Shown here: positions 56,548-64,000 of the stretch, in pieces
Layout: every line of letters begins with the position of its first letter
Position numbering within the stretch: the first letter of the stretch is position 1
Source: Marinomonas communis
GTDB lineage: Bacteria > Pseudomonadota > Gammaproteobacteria > Pseudomonadales > Marinomonadaceae
NCBI RefSeq assembly: GCF_004363305.1
Contig: NZ_SNZA01000002.1
Span: forward strand, 186,001 to 250,000
DNA: 64,000 bases
Direction: 5' to 3'
Notes under the pieces: model-generated
Told to the model about the DNA's origin: nothing
Databases searched by the model: none
What the model saw: only the letters and a program-made list of their open reading frames with translations
Program-made: the position numbers and the translations under genes

Positions 56548-56593
56548 CCCCCCATTTTCTCTTGATTTGCGCATTTCAATTGCGAGACTTAAT

Positions 56594-56634
56594 ATAATAT
56601 GATCCATATACGTTTTATGTATGGATCATATTAT
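56594..56634. promoter_or_regulatory. Long inverted repeat overlapping the ParD-like start
   Basis: The arms are 15 nt each (56594-56608 and 56620-56634; the left one reads ATAATATGATCCATA) and are perfect complements around an 11-nt spacer. The repeat ends on the first bases of the ParD-like ATG (56633). It is positioned for autorepression by a ribbon-helix-helix-type protein, or as an RNA hairpin that masks the start. Confidence 0.7.
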
Positions 56635-56854
56635 GGGAATCATCAAAATCTCCGACGACGTACATGACGATGTGCGCCGCGCCTCTCAAGTCATGTCACG
56701 CTCCATCAATGCTCAAGCTGAGTTCTGGATTAAGATTGGCCGCCTTGCAGAACGAAATCCAACCATGAGCTTCTCGGAAATCATTCAAATGGAGTTGGAC
56801 AAAGCCGATGCCCTAGAAGCGGCTGAAATGATCGATCAGCAGGCCCTAGCATGA
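56633..56854 (+). CDS. ParD-like antitoxin family protein
   Basis: A 73-residue protein beginning MGIIKISDDVHDDVRRASQVMSRSINAQAEFWIKIG. The start and the RSINAQAEFWIKIG stretch are the hallmark of the ParD-like (PF11903-type) family, tentatively linked to toxin-antitoxin antitoxins. The ATG at 56633 fits other family members. An ATG at 56621 adds MDHI and is less likely. Its stop overlaps the methionine aminopeptidase start by 4 nt (ATGA). It has no RelE/ParE-type toxin beside it. Confidence 0.82.
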   Translation: MGIIKISDDVHDDVRRASQVMSRSINAQAEFWIKIGRLAERNPTMSFSEIIQMELDKADALEAAEMIDQQALA

Positions 56855-57633
56855 ACAGAGAAACCGTTCATATCAAAAGCCCTGCGGAAATCGAGCTAAT
56901 GCGCGAATCGGGCCGACTACTTGCGAAGGTCTTTAAGCACCTAGACAGTTTTGTCAAAGAAGATGTCACCACCATGGCCATCAATAATGAAGTAGAGCGC
57001 TACATTCGTCAGGAGCTCAATGCTCGACCAGCCAGCCTTGGTCAATATGATTATCCGTACTCACTCAACACATCCGTCAACGAAGTCGTTTGCCACGGCA
57101 TGCCTAGTGAACACTATGCCCTACGCCCGCGAGATATAATTAATCTAGACATCACTTTGGAAAAGAATGGCTTTATTGCTGATTCAAGCAAAATGTACGT
57201 GATGCCTAGTGCAGGGCCTGAAGCCAGACGCCTCGTTAAAGCCACCTATGAGGCCATGTGGCAAGGCATCAAACAAGTGAAACCTGGTGCAACACTAGGG
57301 GATATCGGTCATGCCATCGCCAGCTTCGCCCAAGAGAATCGCTACACCGTCGTACAAGAATACTGCGGCCACGGTATTGGCCGAGAAATGCACGAAGCAC
57401 CACAAGTCATGCACGTAGGACGCCGAGGACAAGGCTTAAAACTTAAACCCGGCATGACGTTTACCATAGAACCAATGATCAACCAGGGCCGAGCCAAAAC
57501 GAAAACCAAGAAGGACGGCTGGACCGTCATCACCGCAGATCGAAAGCTATCTGCCCAATGGGAACACACGATTCTCGTCACCGATACAGGCTACGAAGTG
57601 TTAACCCTTCGAGAAGAAGAGCAGCCGCTTTAG
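56851..57633 (+). CDS. map: Type I methionine aminopeptidase
   Basis: A 260-residue type I methionyl aminopeptidase that removes N-terminal Met from nascent proteins. All five metal ligands are visible: D100 and D111 (NLDITLEKNGFIADSS), H174 (GHGIGREMHEAP), E207 (TIEPMI) and E238 (QWEHT). The substrate-positioning H82 (CHGMPS) is kept. Its start overlaps the ParD-like gene by 4 nt. It is probably a second copy, because housekeeping map usually lies by rpsB/tsf, not beside a ParD-like gene. It ends at a strong hairpin. Confidence 0.92.
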   Translation: MNRETVHIKSPAEIELMRESGRLLAKVFKHLDSFVKEDVTTMAINNEVERYIRQELNARPASLGQYDYPYSLNTSVNEVVCHGMPSEHYALRPRDIINLDITLEKNGFIADSSKMYVMPSAGPEARRLVKATYEAMWQGIKQVKPGATLGDIGHAIASFAQENRYTVVQEYCGHGIGREMHEAPQVMHVGRRGQGLKLKPGMTFTIEPMINQGRAKTKTKKDGWTVITADRKLSAQWEHTILVTDTGYEVLTLREEEQPL

Positions 57634-57645
57634 CTGTCATGACAA

Positions 57646-57676
57646 GAGTTAGTAAAGGGATTTCCTTTACTAACTC
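57646..57676. terminator. Bidirectional hairpin between map and the bestrophin gene
   Basis: GAGTTAGTAAAGG (57646-57658) and CCTTTACTAACTC (57664-57676) form a perfect 13-bp stem with a 5-nt loop in the convergent gap. No long T run follows. It overlaps the bestrophin stop. Confidence 0.6.
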
Positions 57677-58569
57677 AACACATGGTCAACGGGTTTTAAT
57701 GCTGGCGGTAAGTCCTCATGACCCAATGACCTCAGCACATCACGTTCGATCACCCTAACCATCGCATTGGTCGGTAGATCATTCACATCGTTACCAAATG
57801 GGTCTTCTAACTCATTGCCAATCGCATCCAAGCCAAAGAAGGTATAGCTCACCACTGCGGTAATAAATGGTGCTAACCAGCCCAGTGGCTGCGCCATCGC
57901 GAATGGCAACAACAAGCAGAAAATAAAGGTCGTCCGATGCAGCATCAGAGTATAAGGGAAAGGCAGCGGCGTATTTTTAATGCGCTCACAGTTGGCATGG
58001 GCTTCGGATAAACTTCTTAGGCGCTTTTCTAGCTCCAAGTAACGTAACTCACTGATAGCACCTTCGGCCTGCAACATGGCAAAGCGCTTCGCGATCGCGT
58101 TCAGAAGCGTGTCAGACAGATTATCAACGTACTCGAAATCTTTATTAGCAACCCAAGGCTTAGCCGCTTCCCACTCATCTTGTCGGCGCAAATGGGCGTT
58201 CAAAGCATGGGCAAAACCACAGATCAACTTCATGATCTCTTCCCTTAAAGGGTGCCCTGCAATACTGACGGTTTCACGCCCCATTGCCCGAGCTTCGATC
58301 ACGATCAATCCCCACATTTTACGCCCTTCCCACCAACGCTCGTAGCAGGAGCTATTGCGAAAACTCATAAAGATCGACAACGACAAACCCAACAACGTCA
58401 ATGGCGTCGCACTAACATTAATGAACACATCTGGGTACAACTTCTCGACAAAAACAATCACCACCGCCAACAGCGTAATCATCAGAATGCGCGGCGCAAT
58501 GCGCATTAAAATGGCGCCTTTCAACGTCGTCAGCACCACGATCCAATTATGATTGGGGTAAACAACCAT
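57670..58569 (-). CDS. Bestrophin-like (YneE) chloride channel family protein
   Basis: A 299-residue membrane protein with four hydrophobic helices. Sequence features are SFRNSSCYERWWEGRKMWGLIV near residue 70 (the RNSxCYERWWExR signature of the bestrophin family), LEKRLRSLSEAHANCERIKNTPLPFPY, and GLDAIGNELEDPFGNDVNDLP in the C-terminal half. Bacterial relatives form pentameric ion channels, some sodium-selective. An AGAGGTAGG site precedes the ATG. The gene stands alone on the minus strand. Confidence 0.9.
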   Translation of the reverse strand: MVVYPNHNWIVVLTTLKGAILMRIAPRILMITLLAVVIVFVEKLYPDVFINVSATPLTLLGLSLSIFMSFRNSSCYERWWEGRKMWGLIVIEARAMGRETVSIAGHPLREEIMKLICGFAHALNAHLRRQDEWEAAKPWVANKDFEYVDNLSDTLLNAIAKRFAMLQAEGAISELRYLELEKRLRSLSEAHANCERIKNTPLPFPYTLMLHRTTFIFCLLLPFAMAQPLGWLAPFITAVVSYTFFGLDAIGNELEDPFGNDVNDLPTNAMVRVIERDVLRSLGHEDLPPALKPVDHVLS

Positions 58570-58868
58570 TACCTACCTCTATAAAAACAAACGAAAGCAA
58601 AAAATGACCGAAAAAGCTCAGACAACACCATTCACAAAGCCCAAATACTAAGGCTTCGAACACTTTCAATATTGTTTTTATAAACACTCATCGGAGCGCT
58701 GAAAGGATGCTTTTTATAATACAAAACACATACTAAAGACATGCCTAAAAGCGCCGATTTTTGAGAAGGGAAGCAGCTGAGTTACGCGAAAATTAATTGA
58801 GAAGATAAGTAGTACCAACACCTGATACAAAGCAAGGTGTCTGTAGGCAATGAAGCCCTGCTAAAACA
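58570..58868. other. Intergenic region without recognised gene
   Basis: This 299-bp A+T-rich stretch separates the bestrophin start from the end of the D-Ala-D-Ala dipeptidase gene, both on the minus strand. It must hold the bestrophin promoter. Apart from a short imperfect ACACCT/AGGTGT dyad near 58818, I see no ORF, RNA gene or repeat. Confidence 0.5.
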
Positions 58869-59621
58869 TCAGATAAATTGATTATCAACTATTTCGTTTT
58901 CCCACTGCTTAATAATATCGCGAGGCTTTGAGATACCATAAAAAGCTTCAGATTGGTTTTTACGGTATGACCATAATTGATTTCCATAGTCGAAATGCCA
59001 CCACTCACTAGGTAAGTTTGTAAACCCCGCAGCCATCATTGCATGATATAGAACACGTCGATTAAATCGAGCTTGCTCATGGCCTTGAAGGTTTTCAAAT
59101 GCATCCGTCCAAGATAACTTACTAGCTTCATCAAATTCCGTTCCCATATCTAAAAGACGTCCATTTGTGTCACACAATGTGACATCTACAGACCCGCCAG
59201 TTAAATGAGGACTAGGAGAAAGCTTATCGCTGCTTGGCGGTGATACAAGACTCTTTGCTTGATTAAATAAATGCTGTTCATCGTGGTTCGGGAATGACTT
59301 CCGCAAAATATTAATTAAGCTATCGAAGAAATGTTGTTGTACAGAGAACGGTCGCCAACCATCCAATACTACAAGCTTAAAGCAATCTGGCAGAGCTCTC
59401 GCAGCGTGGTGAAGCTTTTCAAAAACAGTCTCGCGAACAAAGCATTCAGGTATCGCATTTGCTATACCCATTTTTGCGTAAAATGGGTAGGTCACGAGAT
59501 GCTGAGATGTACTCAAAGGAATTAGACGCTCTCCATTGTCGACAATTGGAATGCTTTTGTAATCAACCCAGGAGAAATCATCAGTTGCAGGAATTTTCAT
59601 ATCCACTAGATCATTGTTCAC
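58869..59621 (-). CDS. D-alanyl-D-alanine dipeptidase (VanX/DdpX family)
   Basis: A roughly 250-residue M15D zinc metallopeptidase. Zinc ligands are H139 and D146 (SPHLTGGSVDVTL) and H209, with catalytic E206 (SEWWHFDYG) and the transition-state R90 (VLDGWRPF). This is the VanX set, so it should split D-Ala-D-Ala dipeptide. No export signal is seen, so it is cytoplasmic, as for DdpX. Start is probably the GTG at 59621, which overlaps the TRAP permease stop (GTGA) with GGGG upstream, implying coupling. An ATG at 59600 is an alternative. No vanH/vanA-like ligases nearby, so catabolism rather than vancomycin resistance is expected. Confidence 0.88.
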   Translation of the reverse strand: MNNDLVDMKIPATDDFSWVDYKSIPIVDNGERLIPLSTSQHLVTYPFYAKMGIANAIPECFVRETVFEKLHHAARALPDCFKLVVLDGWRPFSVQQHFFDSLINILRKSFPNHDEQHLFNQAKSLVSPPSSDKLSPSPHLTGGSVDVTLCDTNGRLLDMGTEFDEASKLSWTDAFENLQGHEQARFNRRVLYHAMMAAGFTNLPSEWWHFDYGNQLWSYRKNQSEAFYGISKPRDIIKQWENEIVDNQFI

Positions 59622-60895
59622 TGAAATATCCCCGGTAATGATAATGTTAACGCTGGAAAGCAAATAACGAAGATCTGAACAAACACCGCAACCAATACAA
59701 ACGGCCAGATGCTTTTAAACATCTCACTGATTTGTAATTTACTAACGGCAGCAGCCACAAATACACAGGCACCCATTGGAGGAGTGATCAATGCAATCGT
59801 AATATTAACAGTAATAACCACGCCTAAATGAACAGGATCGATTCCTGATGCAATTGCTACAGGAAAAAAGACCGGAGTCAGTAACATCAAGGCAGACACT
59901 TCTTCCATCAGCATACCGATAAAGAAAGTAATCAAACTTAATATCAGTAACACCATAGTTGGGTTATTTTTAAAAGGCGCCAAATACTCAACTAGTTGAT
60001 TAGGTAACTGGGCATAAGCCAGTAACCAACTCACGACAGCTGAAGCTGCAATGATGACAAAGATAGAGCAACTTAATAGAGCGGTATCTACGAGCGCTTC
60101 TTTTAACTTTTGCCAGTTTAAAGTACGGTTGATCATCCCTAGAATCAACGCATAAGCAACGATTAAAGCACCAGATTCAGTGGGTGTTACAAACCCGAAT
60201 ACAATACTGGCTACAATAATAAATGGGGCAATCAGCGCAGGGGCAGAAAACCAGAATGCCGTTAAAATGCCCCGCAGAGTGGACCTTTCATTTTGGCTTT
60301 GTATCCCAGCCTTTCGCACATACAGATAGTTCATCGCTACAAAGGCACCGCCCAACAGTAGGCCTGGAATCACACCCGCAAGAAATAAATCTCCCACTGA
60401 TGTATTCGTAAGAGACGCATACAGAATCATAAATATGCTTGGTGGAATAATCGGGCCGATTAGAGAGCTGGCAGCTGTCAATCCTGCAGCATAGCTCGTG
60501 CTATACCCTTCTTTTTTCATCGCTGGAACTAATAAGGAGCCTAAAGCAGAGGTGTCTGCAACCGCAGAGCCATTGACGCCAGCAAAAAACACACTAGAGA
60601 CAACATTGACATAACCTAGCCCACCTCGTAGATGTCCCACTAAAGAGTTTGCAAGACGAATCAGTTGAGTGGTTAGTCCAGAGGAGTTCATCAAATTGCC
60701 AGCAAAGATAAAGAGCGGAATAGCCATCAATGCAAACGAATTAATCCCGCCAAAAAATTGCTGTGGCAATATGCGAAATACGAGTGAAAAATCTACAAAA
60801 TAAAACCCTACGATGGCTGCCAACATTAAACAGATAAATAAAGGCACACCTAAAATAAGGTTGAGTAAAAACGTACCGATTAGGGCAACTAACAT
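59618..60895 (-). CDS. TRAP transporter large permease (DctM)
   Basis: A 425-residue polytopic protein with about 12 hydrophobic segments. It starts VALIGTFLLNLILGVPLFICLMLAAIVGFY and contains FFAGVNGSAVADTSALGSLLVPAMKKEGY, which is the DctM signature, and LIGPIIPPSIFMILYAS. With the DctQ and DctP proteins it forms a sodium-driven uptake system for a small organic solute. It overlaps the dipeptidase start by 4 nt and dctQ by 7 nt. Confidence 0.95.
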   Translation of the reverse strand: MLVALIGTFLLNLILGVPLFICLMLAAIVGFYFVDFSLVFRILPQQFFGGINSFALMAIPLFIFAGNLMNSSGLTTQLIRLANSLVGHLRGGLGYVNVVSSVFFAGVNGSAVADTSALGSLLVPAMKKEGYSTSYAAGLTAASSLIGPIIPPSIFMILYASLTNTSVGDLFLAGVIPGLLLGGAFVAMNYLYVRKAGIQSQNERSTLRGILTAFWFSAPALIAPFIIVASIVFGFVTPTESGALIVAYALILGMINRTLNWQKLKEALVDTALLSCSIFVIIAASAVVSWLLAYAQLPNQLVEYLAPFKNNPTMVLLILSLITFFIGMLMEEVSALMLLTPVFFPVAIASGIDPVHLGVVITVNITIALITPPMGACVFVAAAVSKLQISEMFKSIWPFVLVAVFVQIFVICFPALTLSLPGIFQ

Positions 60896-61374
60896 ATTTC
60901 ACCCTCGTTGGTTGGCTTTTTAAATGGCCCCTGTAGGGATGACATTAGAAATAAAGATATAAACCCAACAGGTAGAGACATAAGGGGAATGGTTTTACTG
61001 ATACTTAATCCCATACTTGTGAATTTACTTAACGATAACGCGTATTTAAAACTGACATACGCGAAGAAAAGAGAAACGGCCGTCACAACCAACCATTGGT
61101 ATAACTCAATTAAACGACGTGGCGTTTGTGAGACAGATTGCTCAATAATAGAAACCCTCATGTGCCTCCCATCAACGTAGGCACAAGACACTGCCAACAT
61201 CACGCTGGCAACAATGGCATAACGAGATAATTCATCAGACCAAATGGGGGAATGATTGAGTGCATATCGAGTGAAAACACTGTACAGAATAATCAACACA
61301 TTCAACGCCAAAATACTGACAGAGCAGAGCAGAAATAAGCGATACAACCGCTCACAGAGAAACTGAAACTTCAT
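60889..61374 (-). CDS. TRAP transporter small permease (DctQ)
   Basis: A 161-residue protein with four hydrophobic segments (first LYRLFLLCSVSILALNVLII). FTRYALNHSPIWSDELSRYAIVASVMLAVSCAYVDGRHM matches the DctQ W-x-E-E-like pattern (here SPIWSDELSRY). ATG at 61374 has AGAGG 5 nt upstream and is preferred over an upstream extension. It bridges the DctP and DctM genes. Confidence 0.88.
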   Translation of the reverse strand: MKFQFLCERLYRLFLLCSVSILALNVLIILYSVFTRYALNHSPIWSDELSRYAIVASVMLAVSCAYVDGRHMRVSIIEQSVSQTPRRLIELYQWLVVTAVSLFFAYVSFKYALSLSKFTSMGLSISKTIPLMSLPVGFISLFLMSSLQGPFKKPTNEGEIC

Positions 61375-61388
61375 ACGAACCTCTAAAG

Positions 61389-61410
61389 AAAGGCGCCCTA
61401 GAGCGCCTTT
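61389..61410 (-). terminator. Attenuator hairpin between dctP and dctQ
   Basis: AAAGGCGC and GCGCCTTT form an 8-bp perfect stem with a 6-nt loop, followed on the minus strand by CTTTAG. It sits just after the solute-binding protein gene, where partial termination would favour dctP expression. Confidence 0.6.
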
Positions 61411-61419
61411 GAACAAGTC

Positions 61420-62454
61420 TTACTTTTGAACGCCTGCGTCTTTAAAGGCGAGATCAATCCACTTTTGGTCAATCCCTTCTTCTTGCAACCATTTCAAGTA
61501 CGAAGGCTGTCCAATCTCTTGAAACTGTTGCAGCTCCGAAGCTGTAGGTCGATATACGTCCATGCCTTTCTCCTCAAGGAAGGCAATACGCTCTTCTACC
61601 TGACTCTGTACCGCTTTACGGTTGATATCATTAGCTTCTTTCACCGCCTCTTCCAAGGCTTCTCGCTCACTATCGGAAAGCGACTTAAGCAGTTCATCGT
61701 TTGCAACTAAAAATTGGTCAGAGTATTGAACGTTAGCAAGAGTTGCGTATTTTTGAACTTCGAATAAGCTGCCAAGAATAATGTACATTGGCGGGTTCAT
61801 CTGGCCATCAGCAACGCCGGTTTTTAAAGATAAGTAAACTTCTGTCCAAGGGATTGGCGTTCCAGAAGCCCCAAAGGCTTCATAAAGTGCTACTTGACTC
61901 TTATCCATCGCACGAAAACGTAAACCATCGAAGTCTTTTGGAGATTTGATAGGGCGCTCATTATTGGTAAACGCTAGAAAGCCACCTTCTTCAACGACCG
62001 CCAACAAATGGCCACCCGTACGCTCATAAAAAGCTTCTTTAGCTTCTTGCCAATATTGGCCCTCATCAAAAAACTGGCGGGCATGATCGAAATCAGAAAA
62101 CAGGAATGGAATAGAACTAACAAAAATTTCAGGAAACAGCGGAGAGACGCCACCAAATGATGCGATATTCAAGCTCGGCGTGTTTAGCACCTGCTCCATG
62201 CGCTCTTCTTCTTCCCCAAGCATACTGTTCGGATACAATTTTAATTCAAGCTCTCCATCCGTTTTTTTAGCTACTAGTTGCTGTAGATTTGAGGCAAACA
62301 GGTGCACTGCATTCTTGTCTGCGTCAGGTGCACCGTTATAACTAAGATTAATTGTTTGAGCATGAATAGAAGCGGATAAGGCTGTTAGAGCAAGCCCTGT
62401 TGCAAGAGGCTTGAGCATAGATTTTGTCAACGCAAGTTTGTTTAGCATGTTCAT
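61420..62454 (-). CDS. TRAP transporter solute-binding protein (DctP)
   Basis: A 344-residue periplasmic binding protein of the DctP family. The signal peptide runs to about residue 32 (TGLALTALSASIHAQ). Landmarks include YNGAPDADKNAVHLFASNLQQL, KLYPNSMLGEEEERMEQVLN, GLRFRAMDKSQVALYEAFGASGTPIPWTEVYLSLKTGVADGQMNP (with the conserved Arg of the carboxylate-binding site near residue 177). It follows a good AAGGACG site. A carboxylate of the substrate, as in a dipeptide, would be compatible with this Arg (inference). Confidence 0.94.
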   Translation of the reverse strand: MNMLNKLALTKSMLKPLATGLALTALSASIHAQTINLSYNGAPDADKNAVHLFASNLQQLVAKKTDGELELKLYPNSMLGEEEERMEQVLNTPSLNIASFGGVSPLFPEIFVSSIPFLFSDFDHARQFFDEGQYWQEAKEAFYERTGGHLLAVVEEGGFLAFTNNERPIKSPKDFDGLRFRAMDKSQVALYEAFGASGTPIPWTEVYLSLKTGVADGQMNPPMYIILGSLFEVQKYATLANVQYSDQFLVANDELLKSLSDSEREALEEAVKEANDINRKAVQSQVEERIAFLEEKGMDVYRPTASELQQFQEIGQPSYLKWLQEEGIDQKWIDLAFKDAGVQK

Positions 62455-62595
62455 TATTTCGTCCTTTTGTCACCTTGAGCGATCATTATCTTTGGCGGCT
62501 ATGTCATTTTTTTGTAGCACCTTTAAGACGTTATCCTTGATATGTTGACACCACAATAGTCAAAGTGTTGATTTTTAGTCCACACAGTAGTTTCT

Positions 62596-63507
62596 CTAAT
62601 CATGCAGAAAATTCATGGTTTCAGATAAGTGTTCAAGTAACGCTTGGGCCGCTAAGGTCAACTCTCTCCCCTCTAAACTCAATACTCTGACTTTAGCCTG
62701 CTCAAAAATTGGGTTGTGCATTGGAACCACTTCTATCTTATGACTCGCGATCTCGTCATGCACCGTTTGCAAGGGCATGAATGTAATCCCCAGCCCAGAC
62801 ACAACAAAGTTTTTCAAAGCAGCTACAGAGTTAGACCTGAGTCGCGGCACTAGTTTTTGATGATGAATTTCTTCGCAAAGAGTCACCAGACGTCCCATGC
62901 CTGTAGACTTATCTATTAACGCCATTGGGTAATGTGTCAGCTCCTCAAACGTGACAGGCTCTTTTGCTCTTGTTAGTTCATGACCAAAGGGTACGATGAG
63001 TTCTAACGGGTGATTAGTTTCTAAATGACAAAACAATTTTGGATGGTTCACAGAGGCATACGTTAAAGCAAAATCAATATGCTCTTCCTGTAGTAACTGA
63101 ACAGCATCTTGCGCCCCAGCCATTTCAACCGTTAACTGAATGTCTTTGTGAAGTTCAAGAAAAGACTGTAGAGAAGAAGAGATTAAGTCACCTAAGATAC
63201 CTTCCCCCACCGCTATTCTAACCTCCCCAGTACGAAGGTTTAGCAGATCATCAATGCGAGAAAGCGTCGCCTGCTCACTAGACGTCATCTTTCGATAATA
63301 CTGAAGTAACTCTTCTCCAGCAGGCGTGATCGGGTTTCGATTATTTGTACGGTCCCATACAGGCAACCTAAGCGTCGCTTCCAGCTGTGAAATTTGCCGA
63401 CTCACCGCGGAAGGGTCAATATTCAGACGAGCAGCGGCCTTCCTTAGAGTTTTATAACGCGCAATAGCATTTAAATACTCTAGTGTTCTAGGGGACAACT
63501 TATGCAT
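62596..63507 (-). CDS. LysR-type transcriptional regulator
   Basis: A 303-residue LysR protein. The DNA-binding winged helix covers about residues 1-62 (YLNAIARYKTLRKAAARLNIDPSAVSRQISQLE). The effector domain spans about 90-300 with EVRIAVGEGILGDLISSSLQSFLELHKDIQLTVEMAGAQDAVQLL. It lies 141 bp upstream of the TRAP genes on the same strand, so it is probably their regulator, acting on the promoter upstream of dctP. Confidence 0.87.
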   Translation of the reverse strand: MHKLSPRTLEYLNAIARYKTLRKAAARLNIDPSAVSRQISQLEATLRLPVWDRTNNRNPITPAGEELLQYYRKMTSSEQATLSRIDDLLNLRTGEVRIAVGEGILGDLISSSLQSFLELHKDIQLTVEMAGAQDAVQLLQEEHIDFALTYASVNHPKLFCHLETNHPLELIVPFGHELTRAKEPVTFEELTHYPMALIDKSTGMGRLVTLCEEIHHQKLVPRLRSNSVAALKNFVVSGLGITFMPLQTVHDEIASHKIEVVPMHNPIFEQAKVRVLSLEGRELTLAAQALLEHLSETMNFLHD

Positions 63508-63595
63508 CTGGGTGGCACTCCATATAAATAACTAGAATATTTCAGCGTTTATTTATATTACGAGAAACAGAGACAATTGAAATGCCTGCATACTC

Positions 63596-63913
63596 CTAAA
63601 GGCCGTAATCTCGCTCTACCTTTGCAATACGAACTTTGAAGGTTTCATACCATTGCTCACGGCCCATTTTCTGAGCGCCTAAATGCTCTACATTTTGCTT
63701 CCATTGCTTAATCGAATCCAAGTCTTGCCAGTAGGAGACAGTGACTCCCACGTCCTCCCGCGCTGACTCCATCCCTAAAAAGCCTGGCTGCTGCTCAGCA
63801 AGCGTGACCATCTTGTCCGCGACCTCACCGTAGCCGTTATCACCAGCTGTTCGAACCGATGTAAAAATCACCGCATAGTAAGGGGGTGAGGGGGTCTTTG
63901 CTAAAAGCATCAT
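63596..63913 (-). CDS. Antibiotic-biosynthesis-monooxygenase-family protein
   Basis: A 105-residue ABM-domain protein: YYAVIFTSVRTAGDNGYGEVADKMVTLAEQQPGFLGMESAREDVGVTVSYWQDLDSIKQWKQNVEHLGAQ. The residues ESARE, VTVSYWQDLDSIKQWK are the family hallmark. Fold is a dimeric ferredoxin-like barrel. Function of single-domain bacterial ABM proteins varies (quinone, heme or other small aromatic oxidation), so no reaction is claimed. ATG at 63913 has AAGGAC 7 nt upstream. A longer frame from 63937 is rejected. Confidence 0.82.
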   Translation of the reverse strand: MMLLAKTPSPPYYAVIFTSVRTAGDNGYGEVADKMVTLAEQQPGFLGMESAREDVGVTVSYWQDLDSIKQWKQNVEHLGAQKMGREQWYETFKVRIAKVERDYGL

Positions 63914-63974
63914 GGGTTGTCCTTCGATAGTAAGCACTTAATTAATCATGTGATTTCACTAATTTTATCATCCC

Positions 63975-64000
63975 ACTAACAGGGGTCAGACTCCTTACAT
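63975..64000. repeat. REP-like GGGGTCAGACTCC motif at right edge
   Basis: The last bases hold AGGGGTCAGACTCCTTACAT. GGGGTCAGACTCC (near 63980-63993) is the near-palindromic sequence typically found next to REP-associated transposases in marine gammaproteobacteria. Its context lies outside the window, so this is only a hint. Confidence 0.3.

Overview
The window looks like a chromosomal segment of a marine gammaproteobacterium of the Oceanospirillales type, most like Marinomonas. I infer this from moderate GC, the complete hut, urt and ure sets, several TRAP/DMT/NCS1 transporters, and the closeness of several proteins to Pseudomonas and Vibrio families. The genus is recognition, not proof. No rRNA, tRNA, CRISPR array, integrase or intact insertion sequence was seen. 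A short REP-like motif sits at the extreme right edge.

Layout. (1) 1-2.3 kb: the 5' part of a quinone-dependent D-lactate dehydrogenase, then a 10-TM Mn/heavy-metal exporter behind a Fur/Mur-type box. (2) 2.3-6.4 kb: an allantoin/hydantoin unit with an NCS1 permease divergent from a GntR regulator, a hydantoin/allantoin racemase and PuuE-type allantoinase; GntR operators lie in the divergent region. (3) 7.1-14.8 kb: a complete histidine-utilisation cluster of the HutF/HutG (five-step) type, hutF|hutC and hutUHIG, with TTGTATATACAA-like HutC operators. (4) 14.8-31.2 kb: mixed metabolism, including GNAT, Lrp, Zn-ADH, proC-ppnP, DMT exporter, AraC, a four-gene amine or amino-acid catabolic unit (OCD-like, RidA, FAD oxidoreductase, APC permease), LysE with a GlxA-type regulator, a cupin-CMD protein, an HD phosphohydrolase, nitronate monooxygenase, aldo/keto reductase and Spo0M. 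(5) 31.2-47.2 kb: a 16-kb co-directional minus-strand block, urtABCDE-ureDABCEFGJ, followed by a permease-sensor kinase fusion and its LuxR-type response regulator. (6) 47.3-52.3 kb: a guanidinobutyrase-type ureohydrolase, NCS1 permease, aldehyde dehydrogenase and LysR regulator. (7) 52.2-58.6 kb: DMT exporter/MocR regulator, YjdM, RHH protein, His-rich COG0523 GTPase, a ParD-like/methionine aminopeptidase overlap pair and a bestrophin. (8) 58.9-63.9 kb: a TRAP transporter translationally coupled to a VanX/DdpX-type D-Ala-D-Ala dipeptidase with a LysR regulator, then an ABM-family monooxygenase.

How it works together. Much of the window scavenges organic nitrogen. Allantoin, histidine and guanidino compounds are opened here. 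Guanidinobutyrate hydrolysis, and allantoin degradation once completed by genes elsewhere, release urea. Urea is also imported by Urt, and urease with its accessory proteins converts it to ammonia. The most unusual genes are the 1154-residue NCS1 permease-Cys cluster-histidine kinase-receiver protein just downstream of the urease genes, and the TRAP-VanX unit, which looks like a peptidoglycan-dipeptide uptake system using a TRAP carrier. Functions are inferred from sequence only.
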